Assembly (NCBI RefSeq): GCF_050943825.1
Contig: NZ_JBMNPX010000014.1
Span: 7,140-71,139 of the forward strand
Reading direction: 5' to 3'
DNA: 64,000 nucleotides
Source of the DNA: Pseudoflavonifractor sp050943825
GTDB taxonomy: Bacteria > Bacillota > Clostridia > Oscillospirales > Oscillospiraceae
Of this stretch, positions 26,276 to 35,698 are shown one piece after another (within the stretch, counting starts at the first letter, position 1; every line of letters begins with the position of its first letter). A model generated the notes under the pieces. The model did no database searches. It saw only the letters and a program-made list of their open reading frames with translations, and was not told the DNA's origin. Both the position numbers and the translations under genes were made by a program.

Positions 26276-29200
26276 TTAGGCAGCGATGGTCAGGGTGTAG
26301 GTAGCGTTGGACAGAGCAGTGCCGTCCTCAGCAGTCAGAGAAATGGTGAAGGACACAGTCTTACCGGTGATGTCGGAAGAGGTGACCACGTGGTCGGAGA
26401 CCACAGCGGTACCCTCGTTGTTCACGGTGACCTTCAGGGAGATGACGGCGCCCACGTTAGCGGGGTCGGTCAGCTTGGTGGTCAGCGTGCCAGCGGTAGC
26501 GCTAGCGCCGCCATCCAGAGTGGCCTTCTGGCCGTTCACATACACGTCAACAGCAGTGACGGAGGCAGTGCTGACGTTGCGCTGCATCACATAGATGGTC
26601 TTGGCATAGTTGTTGGCGGTGTTGTACTCGATGAGCAGGTCATCGGTGCTGTCCACCTCGATGGAGGCAGCGTCGGGAGTGGAGACAGTGCCGTCAGCGG
26701 AGATCATGTACACCACGGTGTCAGCGTCGTAGCTATAAGCCAGGCTACCGGTGACAACCAGAGTGTTGCCGCTGTTGGAAACCACGCCCTTCACGACCTT
26801 CACACCGGTAGCATCAGCCGCAGCGGAGACACCGGAGATGATCTCGTCGGAGCTGATGTTGGTGACCTTGAACATGTTATTGGCGGTCAGAGTGCTCCAG
26901 TCAGTGGCAAAGACGCCGCTGGTGGAAGCCAGCTTCACAGCCTTGGCCTCGCCGTTGAAGATCGCGGAGACCTCATAGTAAGCGGCGCTGGTGGAAGTGG
27001 CGGGATACAGGGTGTAGGAGATGCCGCCCTGCTCATTGGCGGGGACATACAGGTACTGACCAACCTCGCCGGTCAGAGTACCGGTGGAGCTGATGTACAC
27101 ATAGGTAGCCACACCGCTCTTGTCATTGAGGACAATGCCGCTAGCGGAGGTCATGCCGGGCACGTTGGCAATGCCGGTGTACACAGTGTAGGTGGGAGCG
27201 GAAGCGGTGCCGCCCTTGACCAGGAACACGGTGTTGGCGTTGCCGATGAAGGTGCTGGCGAAGTTGGCCTTGTTGTTAGTCAGAGTATCGCTGGAGAGAG
27301 TGCCGGAGGTAGTCTTGCTGGTCAGGACATACTTGCCGTCGGAGTTGACGGAGTAGGTGTAGAACTTGTTGGACAGAGTGGCAGAGCCATCAACGCCGAT
27401 GAACTTGTAGGCAGTGCTGGTGTTCTTCTCGTACACATCGCACTTCTCGCCGGCGGTCACGCTGGTCTTGGAGCTGTTGCTGGAGCTGTTGGCGCTGTCG
27501 GAGTAGTTGGTGCCCAGGTTGGTGCCCACGGCCACGGGGGTGTAGCCGTCAATGGTGGCAATGGTGACGACCTCAACAGTGCCGTCAGCCTTCAGCAGCT
27601 GAGCCTGGGCATAGTTGCTCTCACCGATGGCGCCGCTGCCGCCCACCCAGGCGGTCTTGAGGGCCACAGCGTAGTTGCTGGAAACCTCGTTGGTCTGAGC
27701 AACAGCCTTCACGATGTTGTTGCCGTTGTCCAGATAGAAGGTGTAGGTGTTCTTGTAGTCGGTCCAGGAGGCGGCAGAGTAGCTCTTGCCGGTCAGGCCG
27801 GACTCAGCATAGTAGGTGTCGCCGATCTTGATGGAGGAGGCGCTGTTCTTGGCAACAGCAACGCCCTCGACAGTGGCGCACTTCTCAATGTAGGTGGTGT
27901 TGCCGATGGTGACCCACAGGACCACGTCGCCCTTCTTCAGGTCGGAGTAGCCCTTGACGGTCTCGGTGGTGTTAGCGGAGGAGAAAGCGTTGATGATGCC
28001 GGGAACCTTGACCTGGACAGCGTCGCCCACTTCCTTGGTGGTGGGATCGGCGGTCACAGTGGCCACGTTCTTCTTGGTCACCTTCACCACGTCAGCCTTG
28101 CCGTTGCCATTGGTATCGATGAACTCGATGACGGAGCCCACGACCATGCTGGGCACGATGTCGGTGGTGGTGTTGGCAGCGCCACCAGCGTTGGTGCCGC
28201 CGGCACGCTTGTCAGAGATGCCAATGCCGTAGTTGTTGCCGCCGGAGGCCTTAACGCCGTTCAGGAAGTAGGTGACAACAGGGGACAGGCTGTTGCCGGA
28301 GGGCTCAGCCTCGAGCTCGGCCACGAAGGTCTTCTCGCCCTTGGTGGTAGCCTTGGTGTAGTCAGTGCTGGTAGCGAAGCCGGTGGTCACAGTGGCCAGG
28401 ACAGCGGAGTCGGCCACAACCAGAGCGGTGGAGACCAGCTTGTTGGTGCTGGTGTTGTAGTAAGCCACAACCTTGTTGCCCACAGCATCAACAGTGGCGG
28501 GCAGCTTGGCATTCAGAATGGCCTGGAGAGCGGCGTTCTGAGTAGCGCTCTTGTCAGCCATGTTAACAGTGACCTCGGCCTTGCCGTAAGCGTCAACACC
28601 GGTCACAACAGCCTCGATCTTCTCGATGGAGTAGGTGGTGCTGGCCAGGCTGGCCTGATCCTGATAGCTGCTGATGTACTGCACGCCCATATCAAAGGCG
28701 TAGACAGGCTTCTTGTTGGTGACAAACAGGGTGTTGAAGATCATCTGAGCAGCGTTGTCGCGGGTCAGAGGATCGGTGGCCTTCACGCTCAGGCCCTTGG
28801 TCATGGAACGCACAGTGCCGCTGCCCCACTCGGTGGTGGACTGGGCGTCACGCATGATGTTGACGGACCAGTTGGGGTCGTTGGTGTAGCCACGGTCAGT
28901 GGCGTCATAGCCCACGGCCACCAGCAGCATCTTGGCAGCCTGGACAACGGTCACAGGCTCGGTGGGGAAGAAGTGACCCTGGCCGTCGCCGGTGATGATG
29001 CCGTTGGAGTAGCAGAACTTGATGTAACCCTCGGCCCAGCTGTTGTCAATGTCGGTCAGGTCGGTCTTGGTGCCCTCGAAGGCGCTCTGATCCACATCAC
29101 CCATCAGGAGCATGGTGATCAGCTTGGCCATGGTGGCGCGATCCACGGTAGCAGAGGGATCGTAGGAGCCATCAGGCTTGCCCTCGATGATGCCCAGGTC

Positions 29201-29353
29201 GACCATCAGAGAGACGGCCTCCTGGTTGGCGATCTTATCGGAGTCGGTAAGATCGGCGAAGGTCTTGTCCGCAGCGCCGGCGCCGATGACCATCATGCCC
29301 AGGAGCATGACGGAGGCCAGAGCCAGACTGAGGACCCGCTTGAGGTTTCTCAT
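26276..29353 (-). CDS. S-layer-type protein D with SLH domains
   Basis: The largest of the four, 1025 residues, with the shared signal peptide and three SLH modules to about residue 215 (KTDLTDIDNSWAEGYIKF, GQGHFFPTEPVTVVQAAKML, TDPLTRDNAAQMIF). Its central region is partly similar to A (both contain VKVPGIINAFSAANTTETVKGY or VKVPGVINAFSAANTTETVKGY and a YTFYLDN-NNIVKAV stretch), so A and D form a subgroup. It ends in a beta-sandwich-like segment containing LTAEDGTALSNATYTL. Upstream are the leader, hairpin and paired repeats as for B and C. Confidence 0.9.
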   Translation of the reverse strand: MRNLKRVLSLALASVMLLGMMVIGAGAADKTFADLTDSDKIANQEAVSLMVDLGIIEGKPDGSYDPSATVDRATMAKLITMLLMGDVDQSAFEGTKTDLTDIDNSWAEGYIKFCYSNGIITGDGQGHFFPTEPVTVVQAAKMLLVAVGYDATDRGYTNDPNWSVNIMRDAQSTTEWGSGTVRSMTKGLSVKATDPLTRDNAAQMIFNTLFVTNKKPVYAFDMGVQYISSYQDQASLASTTYSIEKIEAVVTGVDAYGKAEVTVNMADKSATQNAALQAILNAKLPATVDAVGNKVVAYYNTSTNKLVSTALVVADSAVLATVTTGFATSTDYTKATTKGEKTFVAELEAEPSGNSLSPVVTYFLNGVKASGGNNYGIGISDKRAGGTNAGGAANTTTDIVPSMVVGSVIEFIDTNGNGKADVVKVTKKNVATVTADPTTKEVGDAVQVKVPGIINAFSSANTTETVKGYSDLKKGDVVLWVTIGNTTYIEKCATVEGVAVAKNSASSIKIGDTYYAESGLTGKSYSAASWTDYKNTYTFYLDNGNNIVKAVAQTNEVSSNYAVALKTAWVGGSGAIGESNYAQAQLLKADGTVEVVTIATIDGYTPVAVGTNLGTNYSDSANSSSNSSKTSVTAGEKCDVYEKNTSTAYKFIGVDGSATLSNKFYTYSVNSDGKYVLTSKTTSGTLSSDTLTNNKANFASTFIGNANTVFLVKGGTASAPTYTVYTGIANVPGMTSASGIVLNDKSGVATYVYISSTGTLTGEVGQYLYVPANEQGGISYTLYPATSTSAAYYEVSAIFNGEAKAVKLASTSGVFATDWSTLTANNMFKVTNISSDEIISGVSAAADATGVKVVKGVVSNSGNTLVVTGSLAYSYDADTVVYMISADGTVSTPDAASIEVDSTDDLLIEYNTANNYAKTIYVMQRNVSTASVTAVDVYVNGQKATLDGGASATAGTLTTKLTDPANVGAVISLKVTVNNEGTAVVSDHVVTSSDITGKTVSFTISLTAEDGTALSNATYTLTIAA

Positions 29354-29444
29354 TTGGAAATTCCTCCTTCTAAAATTTGAGTATCAGGGTCGAAAACAAC
29401 CACTCAGGGTCGTATAACGCCCCTTTCAGTCGAAATTAAACAAG

Positions 29445-29482
29445 AAAAAGGGGGCGCTTTCCTGTGAAAGCGCCCCCTTTTT
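29445..29482 (-). terminator. Terminator-like hairpin upstream of S-layer gene D
   Basis: AAAAAGGGGGCGCTTTC / GAAAGCGCCCCCTTTTT, the same element as at genes B and C, about 95 bp before the start codon. Confidence 0.65.
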
Positions 29483-29499
29483 GGAGAAAAATGTTCGCT

Positions 29500-29607
29500 T
29501 GGTAGACATTTGGTAGACATGCTCTTTAAAAAGCAGAAATCAAAAACCTGCAAAGCCTTGCGCGCCAATGGATTCAGGGATACGGACTGGTAGACATTTG
29601 GTAGACA
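29500..29607 (-). repeat. Paired 20-bp repeats upstream of S-layer gene D
   Basis: TGGTAGACATTTGGTAGACA at 29500-29519 and 29588-29607, 88 bp apart, with the inner segment CGCGCCAATGGATTCAGGG. The phage-like cluster starts about 100 bp beyond the outer repeat. Confidence 0.75.
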
Positions 29608-29708
29608 TAAGCAAAAATGTCGCAGAAAATTGAAAAGAATTTTTCCTTCGGTGCATGGAAAACAGCAATATTTGGGGGCGGAACGGATGGGGTTGAGAGG
29701 TGAGTGAA

Positions 29709-30068
29709 ATGAAAACGGAATCCGGAAAAAAACGGGAGCGGAGACTGAACACGCTGATGCGGCGCATGGAGCGGCTGGCAGGCGGCAGAGTCAACGACGC
29801 CGTCAAGCTGGCCTTCCTGGACGGCGAGCGGGTGGATGAAATCGACAACCTAGATCTCTCCGCCCTCACCGAGTTCAAGCGCAGCGGAAACGGAACCGTG
29901 GAGATCAAGCTCATGGACCGGGTGGCGGTGCTGGAGAAAATCGCCGCTATGCTGGAACGGGGAGAGGAGGACGAGGCAGACGCTTTCCTCCGGGCGCTGG
30001 AGCGCTCCGGTGATCAGAATGCCGGGACAGAGGCCAGCGGAGAAGCAATACCCGGGAGGGGCGAATGA
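29709..30068 (+). CDS. Probable phage terminase small subunit
   Basis: A 119-residue, highly charged, mostly helical protein (MKTESGKKRERRLNTLMRRM) directly upstream of the large terminase subunit. In PBSX-type clusters this position is held by the DNA-recognition subunit XtmA. No helix-turn-helix can be assigned with certainty, so the call rests on position and size. The ATG at 29709 has GAGAGGTGAG upstream; the GTG at 29700 lies inside that site. Confidence 0.5.
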   Translation: MKTESGKKRERRLNTLMRRMERLAGGRVNDAVKLAFLDGERVDEIDNLDLSALTEFKRSGNGTVEIKLMDRVAVLEKIAAMLERGEEDEADAFLRALERSGDQNAGTEASGEAIPGRGE

Positions 30069-31316
30069 GTGCGGAAATGGGTGTTTTCCGAAAAACAAAA
30101 GACTGTGCTGCGGTGGTGGTGCACACCGGAACGGCAGTATGAGGCCATCATCTGCGACGGCGCTGTCCGCAGCGGCAAGACCTTCTGCATGGGGCTGTCC
30201 TTTGTGTGCTGGGCCATGGCCAGATTCCAGAACACCGCCTTCGGACTGTGCGGCAAGACCACGGTGTCCCTACGGCGTAACCTGGTGCGAGGGCTGATTC
30301 CTGTACTGGAGGAACTGGGATTCCGATGCGAGGAAAAGGTGTCCCGCAACCTCCTCACCATCCGGCGGGGCGGGCGGGAGAACACCTTCTACCTCTTCGG
30401 CGGCAGAGACGAGGGTAGCGCCGCCCTCATCCAGGGTGTGACGCTGGCTGGGGTGCTGCTGGATGAGGTGGCCCTCATGCCCCGGTCCTTCGTGGAGCAG
30501 GCCTGTGCCCGGTGCTCTGTAGCGGGGAGCAGGCTGTGGTTCAACTGCAATCCCGAGGGCCCTGAGCACTGGTTCTACAAGGAGTGGATTCAGAAGGCGG
30601 AGGAGCGCAGGGCCCTGTACCTCCACTTCACCATGGAGGACAATCCAGGGCTCAGACCGGAGGTGAAGGCCAGGTACAGTCGGATGTTCAGCGGCGCATT
30701 CTACCGCAGGTTTGTGCTGGGGGAGTGGGTGGCCGCTGAGGGTAGGGTCTACGATTTCTTCGACGAGAGCTATGTGGAGGCCCCGCCCGACGGCCTGAGC
30801 AGGTGGTGCATCTCCTGCGATTACGGCACCGTCAACCCCGCATCCTTCGGACTGTGGGGCTGGAAGGACGGAGTCTGGTACCGGGTGAAGGAGTTCTACT
30901 ACAACTCCAGAGAGACAAAACGGCAGAAAACCGACGGGGAATACGCAGAAGATTTACGAAAGCTGGCCGGGGGACGGGACATCCGGCTGGTGGTGGTGGA
31001 CCCGTCGGCGGCCAGCTTCATCGAGGTCCTGCGGAGAGAGGGCTGGCGAGTGGTGAAGGCCGAGAACGATGTGCTCTCCGGCATCCGCACCACCGCCGGG
31101 CTGCTGCGGGAGAAAAAGCTGGTGATCTGCCGGGGGTGCGACGACGCACTGCGGGAATTCCAGCTCTACTGCTGGGCAGACAGGGGCGGACAGGACCGGG
31201 TGCGCAAGGAACACGACCACGCCATGGACGAGATCCGCTACTTTGCGGCCACGGTGGCCGCCGGCAGAGAGCCGCCCTACCTGGGCGCGGCCTATGTGGA
31301 GCGGACAAGATTTTAG
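30069..31316 (+). CDS. Phage terminase large subunit (PBSX XtmB type)
   Basis: A 415-residue packaging motor. The ATPase part has the Walker A-like GAVRSGKTF (about residues 31-39), Walker B GVLLDEVAL and the coupling segment WFNCNPEGP. The nuclease part has the acidic ligands of the RNase H fold (ISCDYGTVNPASFG, VVVDPSAASF, HDHAMDEIRYF). It cuts and pumps DNA into proheads. It begins with GTG directly after the small subunit stop. All catalytic motifs appear intact, so the packaging machinery could be active. Confidence 0.9.
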   Translation: MRKWVFSEKQKTVLRWWCTPERQYEAIICDGAVRSGKTFCMGLSFVCWAMARFQNTAFGLCGKTTVSLRRNLVRGLIPVLEELGFRCEEKVSRNLLTIRRGGRENTFYLFGGRDEGSAALIQGVTLAGVLLDEVALMPRSFVEQACARCSVAGSRLWFNCNPEGPEHWFYKEWIQKAEERRALYLHFTMEDNPGLRPEVKARYSRMFSGAFYRRFVLGEWVAAEGRVYDFFDESYVEAPPDGLSRWCISCDYGTVNPASFGLWGWKDGVWYRVKEFYYNSRETKRQKTDGEYAEDLRKLAGGRDIRLVVVDPSAASFIEVLRREGWRVVKAENDVLSGIRTTAGLLREKKLVICRGCDDALREFQLYCWADRGGQDRVRKEHDHAMDEIRYFAATVAAGREPPYLGAAYVERTRF

Positions 31317-31333
31317 GAGACGGGAGGGCTCGG

Positions 31334-32503
31334 ATGGGATTCTGGGAGAAGAAAAAGAGTGAGGCACCCGCAGGGGTGGCCGTCCAGCTGCGGGACGGCG
31401 GACGACACCCCTTCGGCGTGCTGGACGGGTATGTGCCCCTGAGAAATGGGGAGATCGCCCTGTACCGCAGCATCCGGGAGGCAGTGCCCATTGTGGACGC
31501 AGCCATCCTGAAGCTGATTCGCCTCTCCGGCGGACCGGTGGTACAGTGCGACAATCAGCGGGCTCAGGGGGAGATGGAGCACTTTCTGAGAACGGTGAGT
31601 ACCGGGCGGGGCCAGCGGGGGATTCAGTCCTTCCTGGACTGCTATCTGGACTCCATGCTCACCTGCGGGAGAGCGGTGGGAGAGATCGTGCTCAACGGCA
31701 GTCGGGCCGGCATCGCCGCGGTGCTGTGCGGCAACGTGGCTGACGTGGAAATCAAAGAAGGGGAGACGCCCCTGGACATTACACTGTGCGCCAGGGGGAG
31801 GGACGGCGTGCTGGAGGACCTGCCCTGCCAGGAGCTGCTCCTCTTCACCCCCTTCCAGCCTGAGACAGACAGTCCCTACGGCGTGTCTTTGCTGAGGTCC
31901 ATGCCCTTCCTCACTGAGATTCTGCTGAAAATCTATCAGGCAGAGGGCATGAACTGGGAGCGGATGGGCAACGTCCGCTTCGCCGTGGTCTACAAGCCCG
32001 GTGAGGACGCCATGGACCGGGCATACGCCGCCGAGCGCAGCCAGCAGATTGCACGGGAGTGGTCCGCCGCCATGCAGGCGGGAAAAATCGGCAGCGTGCG
32101 GGACTTTGTGGCTGTGGGAGATGTGGACATCAAGGTCATCGGCGCGGACAACCAGATTCTGGACAGCCAGGTGCCCGTCCGGCAGATCCTGGAGCAGCTC
32201 ATCGCCAGGACCGGCATTCCGCCCTTTATGCTGGGCCTGTCCTGGTCCTCCACCGAGCGGATGAGCGCCCAGCAGGCGGACATGATGACCAGCGAGCTCA
32301 CCGCTATCCGCCGGGGTTTGGAGCCGGTGGTGGAGCGGATCTGTGAGCTGTGGCTGGAGCTGAAGGGCTATGGCGGCGGGGTAACTGTGGACTGGGAGGA
32401 CATCAGCCTCCAGGACCTGGTGGAGGAGGCCAGAGCGGAGCTCTACCGGGAGCAGGCCAGGAAAATCCGCCTGGAGCTGGATGGCATGGAACAGAAGCAG
32501 TGA
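31334..32503 (+). CDS. Phage portal protein
   Basis: 389 residues, an SPP1/PBSX-type portal, which forms the dodecameric DNA channel at one capsid vertex. Evidence is position after the large terminase and family-typical segments (PIVDAAILKLIRLSGGPV, SPYGVSLLRSMPFLTEILLK, ARTGIPPFMLGLSW, then helical ELTAIRRGLEPVVERI). The ATG at 31334 has GGGAGGG upstream; a longer open frame on the left overlaps the terminase and is spurious. Confidence 0.82.
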   Translation: MGFWEKKKSEAPAGVAVQLRDGGRHPFGVLDGYVPLRNGEIALYRSIREAVPIVDAAILKLIRLSGGPVVQCDNQRAQGEMEHFLRTVSTGRGQRGIQSFLDCYLDSMLTCGRAVGEIVLNGSRAGIAAVLCGNVADVEIKEGETPLDITLCARGRDGVLEDLPCQELLLFTPFQPETDSPYGVSLLRSMPFLTEILLKIYQAEGMNWERMGNVRFAVVYKPGEDAMDRAYAAERSQQIAREWSAAMQAGKIGSVRDFVAVGDVDIKVIGADNQILDSQVPVRQILEQLIARTGIPPFMLGLSWSSTERMSAQQADMMTSELTAIRRGLEPVVERICELWLELKGYGGGVTVDWEDISLQDLVEEARAELYREQARKIRLELDGMEQKQ

Positions 32504-32527
32504 GCTGATGGAGAACGGGGGTAGGAA

Positions 32528-33469
32528 ATGGACATTGTAAAGCAGGCGGACATGGGACAGCCCCTCACCGTGGAGGAACGGGATTTGGCCCTCATCAACC
32601 GCTGGAGCCGGAAGACTCTGACGGCGGAGGAGGTATACGCCTTCGCCGTGCGGCTGTGCGACAACGAGATTGACCGGGATGGGGAGCGTTTTACCGAGGA
32701 GACCCTGGAGGAGCTGGCAAAGCTCTTTGAGGGAAAGAGCGGCATCTTCGACCACCAGTGGAGCGCCAAGGGTCAGGCGGCCCGGATTTACCGCACTGAG
32801 GTGGTACGGGAGGAGCACATCCTCACCAGGGCCGGGGACCGGTACTGCTACCTGAAGGGCTACGCCTACATGGTGCGCACCGAGGAGAACAAGGGCCTTA
32901 TCGCTGAGATTGAGGGCGGCATCAAGCGTGAGGTGTCCGTGGGATGCGCCGTGGAGCGGGCTGTGTGCTCCATCTGCGGCGAGGACATCCGGGACAGAAC
33001 AAAATGCGCCCACGTCAAGGGCAGAGAATACGGCGGGAAGCTGTGCTGGGCAGACCTGTCCGGCGCCACCGATGCCTATGAGTGGTCCTTTGTGGCGGTG
33101 CCCGCCCAGCCCAAGGCCGGAGTCATCAAGCGAATGGGCGGCGGTCAGGAGGACGACCTGATGGAATACCTGAAGGAGCAGCCTGTGTTGCTGAACAGGG
33201 CCAAGCAGCTGGAGGAGGAGGCTGCCCTGGGGCGGAAATACCTGGAGCGGCTGCGGGGCGAGGTGATGCGGCTGGGCGGCATCTGCGAAAAGGGCGTGGA
33301 GGAGCACATCCGCAAAAGCATTGCGGACAAGCTCAGCGGCGAAGAGCTGGAAGCCCTGCGGGACAGCTACCAGAAACGGCTGGAGGACCGGTTCCCCCTC
33401 ACCGTACAGCTGCCCCGGCACACCGAACAGGCAGAGATGGACCAGAGAGACGGCGCTTTCCTCATCTGA
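32528..33469 (+). CDS. Prohead protease/scaffold-like protein (XkdF position)
   Basis: A 313-residue protein between portal and capsid. Residues about 30-190 look like a capsid-maturation serine protease: FDHQW offers the catalytic His and KREVSVGC the catalytic Ser, with EWSFVAVPAQPKAG closing the fold. A Cys-rich insert (CSICGEDIRDRTKC) may bind zinc. The C-terminal 100 residues form a charged coiled coil (LNRAKQLEEEAALGRKYLE), as in scaffold fusions. Role inferred: process the prohead and template assembly. Confidence 0.65.
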   Translation: MDIVKQADMGQPLTVEERDLALINRWSRKTLTAEEVYAFAVRLCDNEIDRDGERFTEETLEELAKLFEGKSGIFDHQWSAKGQAARIYRTEVVREEHILTRAGDRYCYLKGYAYMVRTEENKGLIAEIEGGIKREVSVGCAVERAVCSICGEDIRDRTKCAHVKGREYGGKLCWADLSGATDAYEWSFVAVPAQPKAGVIKRMGGGQEDDLMEYLKEQPVLLNRAKQLEEEAALGRKYLERLRGEVMRLGGICEKGVEEHIRKSIADKLSGEELEALRDSYQKRLEDRFPLTVQLPRHTEQAEMDQRDGAFLI

Positions 33470-33498
33470 GGCGCGGATAAAAGAAAGGAGAACGGAGT

Positions 33499-33837
33499 AT
33501 GGCAAAGGTTTCGTTTGAAGGCATCGGCGAGATGATGGTCACCTTCCTGGCGGAGGAGGGCCTCACCAACGGCCCCGTCAAGATGACCGGCGACGGCAAG
33601 GTGGGCCCCTGCGGCGACGGGGACGCCTTCTGCGGCGTGGCCCTGGAGGTCAACGACGGGCTGGCCCTGGTGCAGCTCAAGGGCTTTATCAAGGTCAGCT
33701 GCGGCGACACCGTGGCCGTGGGCTACACCAAGCTGTCCGCCAACGCCGGCGGCGGCGTCAAGACCAACGAGTCGGGCACCGCCTACCTGGTGGTGGAGGC
33801 CGGCAGCACCGAGAAGCAGGCCACCATCCTGCTGTAA
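33499..33837 (+). CDS. Small head protein, possibly capsid decoration
   Basis: A 112-residue beta-rich protein (MAKVSFEGIGEMMVTFLAEE) with many Gly and short strands. It sits just before the major capsid gene, where many phages encode a capsid-cementing or decoration protein. No diagnostic motif, so the function comes from position. AAAGGAG lies upstream. Confidence 0.45.
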   Translation: MAKVSFEGIGEMMVTFLAEEGLTNGPVKMTGDGKVGPCGDGDAFCGVALEVNDGLALVQLKGFIKVSCGDTVAVGYTKLSANAGGGVKTNESGTAYLVVEAGSTEKQATILL

Positions 33838-33899
33838 TCCCAGGGCGGAGAGAAAACTGTGTGCCGGCGCACCGCGCCGGAGGAAGGAGAGCTGAAAAG

Positions 33900-34931
33900 A
33901 TGGGATACGCTTATGACAATGTGAGACTGGAAAAGGGTATGTACCGGCAGGCGGGTCAGTCCTTCACCCAGGTGCTGGAGCGGGAGGACCCCTCCGAGCG
34001 CTACAAGGGCACGCCCCTGGAGGGCCTGGACGCCTACCAGCGGCAGCTCAAGCGCTTTGACATCAAGGTAAAGGGCGCGGGCAGCGACGTGGTGGAGAAG
34101 TTCTTCCGCACCTCCGACTCCGCCGTGCTCTTCCCCGAGTACATCGCCCGGGCTGTGCGCCAGGGTATGGAGGAGGCCAACCTGCTGCCCTCCATCGTGG
34201 CCACCACCACCCGCATCGAGGGCATGGACTACCGCTCCGTGGCTTCCGTGCCCGGCAAGGAGGAGAAGGAGCTGCGCAATGTGGAGGAGGGCGCCGCTAT
34301 CCCCCAGACCGAGGTCAAGACCCAGAAGAATCTGGTGAAGCTCCACAAGCGGGGCCGCATGCTGGTGGCCAGCTATGAGGCCATCCGGTGGCAGAAGCTG
34401 GACCTCTTCTCCGTCACCCTGCGCCAGATCGGCGCGCACATCAACCGGATGCTGCTGGAGGACGCCATCGACGTGCTCATCAACGGCGACGGCAACAACA
34501 ACGCCGCCAAGGAGTACAAGGTGGGCACCTCCCCCATCGGCGGCGAGTCCGGAACCCTTACCTACGACGACCTGGTGGACTTCTGGGCTCAGTTCGACCC
34601 CTATGAGATGAACACCATGCTGGTGTCCGGGGACGTGATGCTCAAGATGCTCAAGATGAGCGAGTTCCAGAACCCCCTCACCGGCCTCAACTTCCAGGGC
34701 ACCGGCAAGATGACCACCCCCCTGGGTGCCAACCTGCTGCGCACCTCCGCCATGAGTGAGAACACCATGATTGGCTTGGACAAGAACTATGCCCTGGAGA
34801 TGGTGCAGGCCGGCGACGTGACCGTGGAGTACGACAAGCTCATCGACCGGCAGCTGGAGCGGGCCGCTATCACCAGCACCTGCGGCTTCGCCAAGCTCTA
34901 TCAGGATGCCAGCCGGGTGCTGAAGGTGTAA
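33900..34931 (+). CDS. Major capsid protein (XkdG-like)
   Basis: 343 residues with an HK97-type layout: a charged N-terminal arm, then TRIEGMDYRSVASVPGKEEKE, a central helical spine (RQIGAHINRMLLEDAIDVLI) and a C-terminal domain (MTTPLGANLLRTSAMSENTMIGLDKNYALEMVQAGD). It assembles the icosahedral shell. The ATG at 33900 has AAGGAGAG upstream. It lies in the expected place after the protease/scaffold and small head protein. Confidence 0.8.
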   Translation: MGYAYDNVRLEKGMYRQAGQSFTQVLEREDPSERYKGTPLEGLDAYQRQLKRFDIKVKGAGSDVVEKFFRTSDSAVLFPEYIARAVRQGMEEANLLPSIVATTTRIEGMDYRSVASVPGKEEKELRNVEEGAAIPQTEVKTQKNLVKLHKRGRMLVASYEAIRWQKLDLFSVTLRQIGAHINRMLLEDAIDVLINGDGNNNAAKEYKVGTSPIGGESGTLTYDDLVDFWAQFDPYEMNTMLVSGDVMLKMLKMSEFQNPLTGLNFQGTGKMTTPLGANLLRTSAMSENTMIGLDKNYALEMVQAGDVTVEYDKLIDRQLERAAITSTCGFAKLYQDASRVLKV

Positions 34932-34993
34932 GAGGACACAGGGGCGGGCTGTATTCCAGCCCGCCCCATCCAAAAGAGACGGGAGGGAACGGT

Positions 34994-35359
34994 ATGGCGG
35001 AAGAGACGGCGGAGCTGGCCCGGCAGCTGGGCCAGGTGCCCGAGGACCGGATGGAGGAATTGCAGGCCCTGTGCGACCTGGCCGAACAGGAGCTGGAGGG
35101 CAGGCTGAAAAGCGGCATCACCAAGGCCGACTGCGGCGCGGCCTTCACCATGGGGGCTGCCTGGCTGGGATTGGCCGGACTGTGCGCCGCAGGGGCTGCC
35201 GATGAGGTGGAGTCCTTTACCGCGGGCAGTCTGACTATCCACCACCGGGACGGCGGCGGCGCTGAGAGCAGAAGCCTGAGCCTGCGGCGGCAGGCGGAAC
35301 AGGTGATGCGGCCCTACCTGAGAGATGAGGGCTTCTGCTTCCTGGGGGTGCAGGGGTGA
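34994..35359 (+). CDS. Head-tail connector-like protein
   Basis: A 121-residue mainly helical protein (AEETAELARQLGQVPEDRME) immediately after the capsid, the position of gp6/XkdH-type adaptors that extend the portal. No specific motif. The stop overlaps the next start (GTGA). Confidence 0.5.
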   Translation: MAEETAELARQLGQVPEDRMEELQALCDLAEQELEGRLKSGITKADCGAAFTMGAAWLGLAGLCAAGAADEVESFTAGSLTIHHRDGGGAESRSLSLRRQAEQVMRPYLRDEGFCFLGVQG

Positions 35360-35685
35360 GCGGGACCTTTGAAACGCTGCTGGCAAAATACGGACAGAGC
35401 GTGACACTGTGCAGGCGCGAAGGAGAGATGGAGACCATTCGGGCGTTCCTCCAGCCCGTTACTGAGCGGCGCGAGACCTGGCGGCAGACAGAACCCTCCC
35501 CCATGGGGACGGTACGGAAGGACCGCTTCCTCTGTCTGGCCGGGGCGGATACGCCGCTGGAGAATCTGGAGGACGGGTATCTGGAGTGGCGGGATCTGCG
35601 CCTCAAGGTGTCGGCGGCACAGCCTATCTACATTGGCGACACCATCAGCCACTGGTGGGCCATCCTGACGGTGGAGGACGTATGA
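35356..35685 (+). CDS. Head-tail joining protein (stopper-like)
   Basis: A 109-residue beta-rich protein (MSGTFETLLAKYGQSVTLCR) coupled to the preceding gene by a GTGA overlap. Size, composition and position suggest the connector stopper protein that closes the head. Assignment by synteny only. Confidence 0.5.
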   Translation: MSGTFETLLAKYGQSVTLCRREGEMETIRAFLQPVTERRETWRQTEPSPMGTVRKDRFLCLAGADTPLENLEDGYLEWRDLRLKVSAAQPIYIGDTISHWWAILTVEDV

Positions 35686-35698
35686 GAGGAGGGAGAGC

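Noticed and set aside
30803..31333. Extended N-terminus of the portal gene overlapping the terminase
   Set aside because: The overlapping 177 codons are out of frame with the terminase and have no function; the portal has its own GGGAGGG site at 31334.
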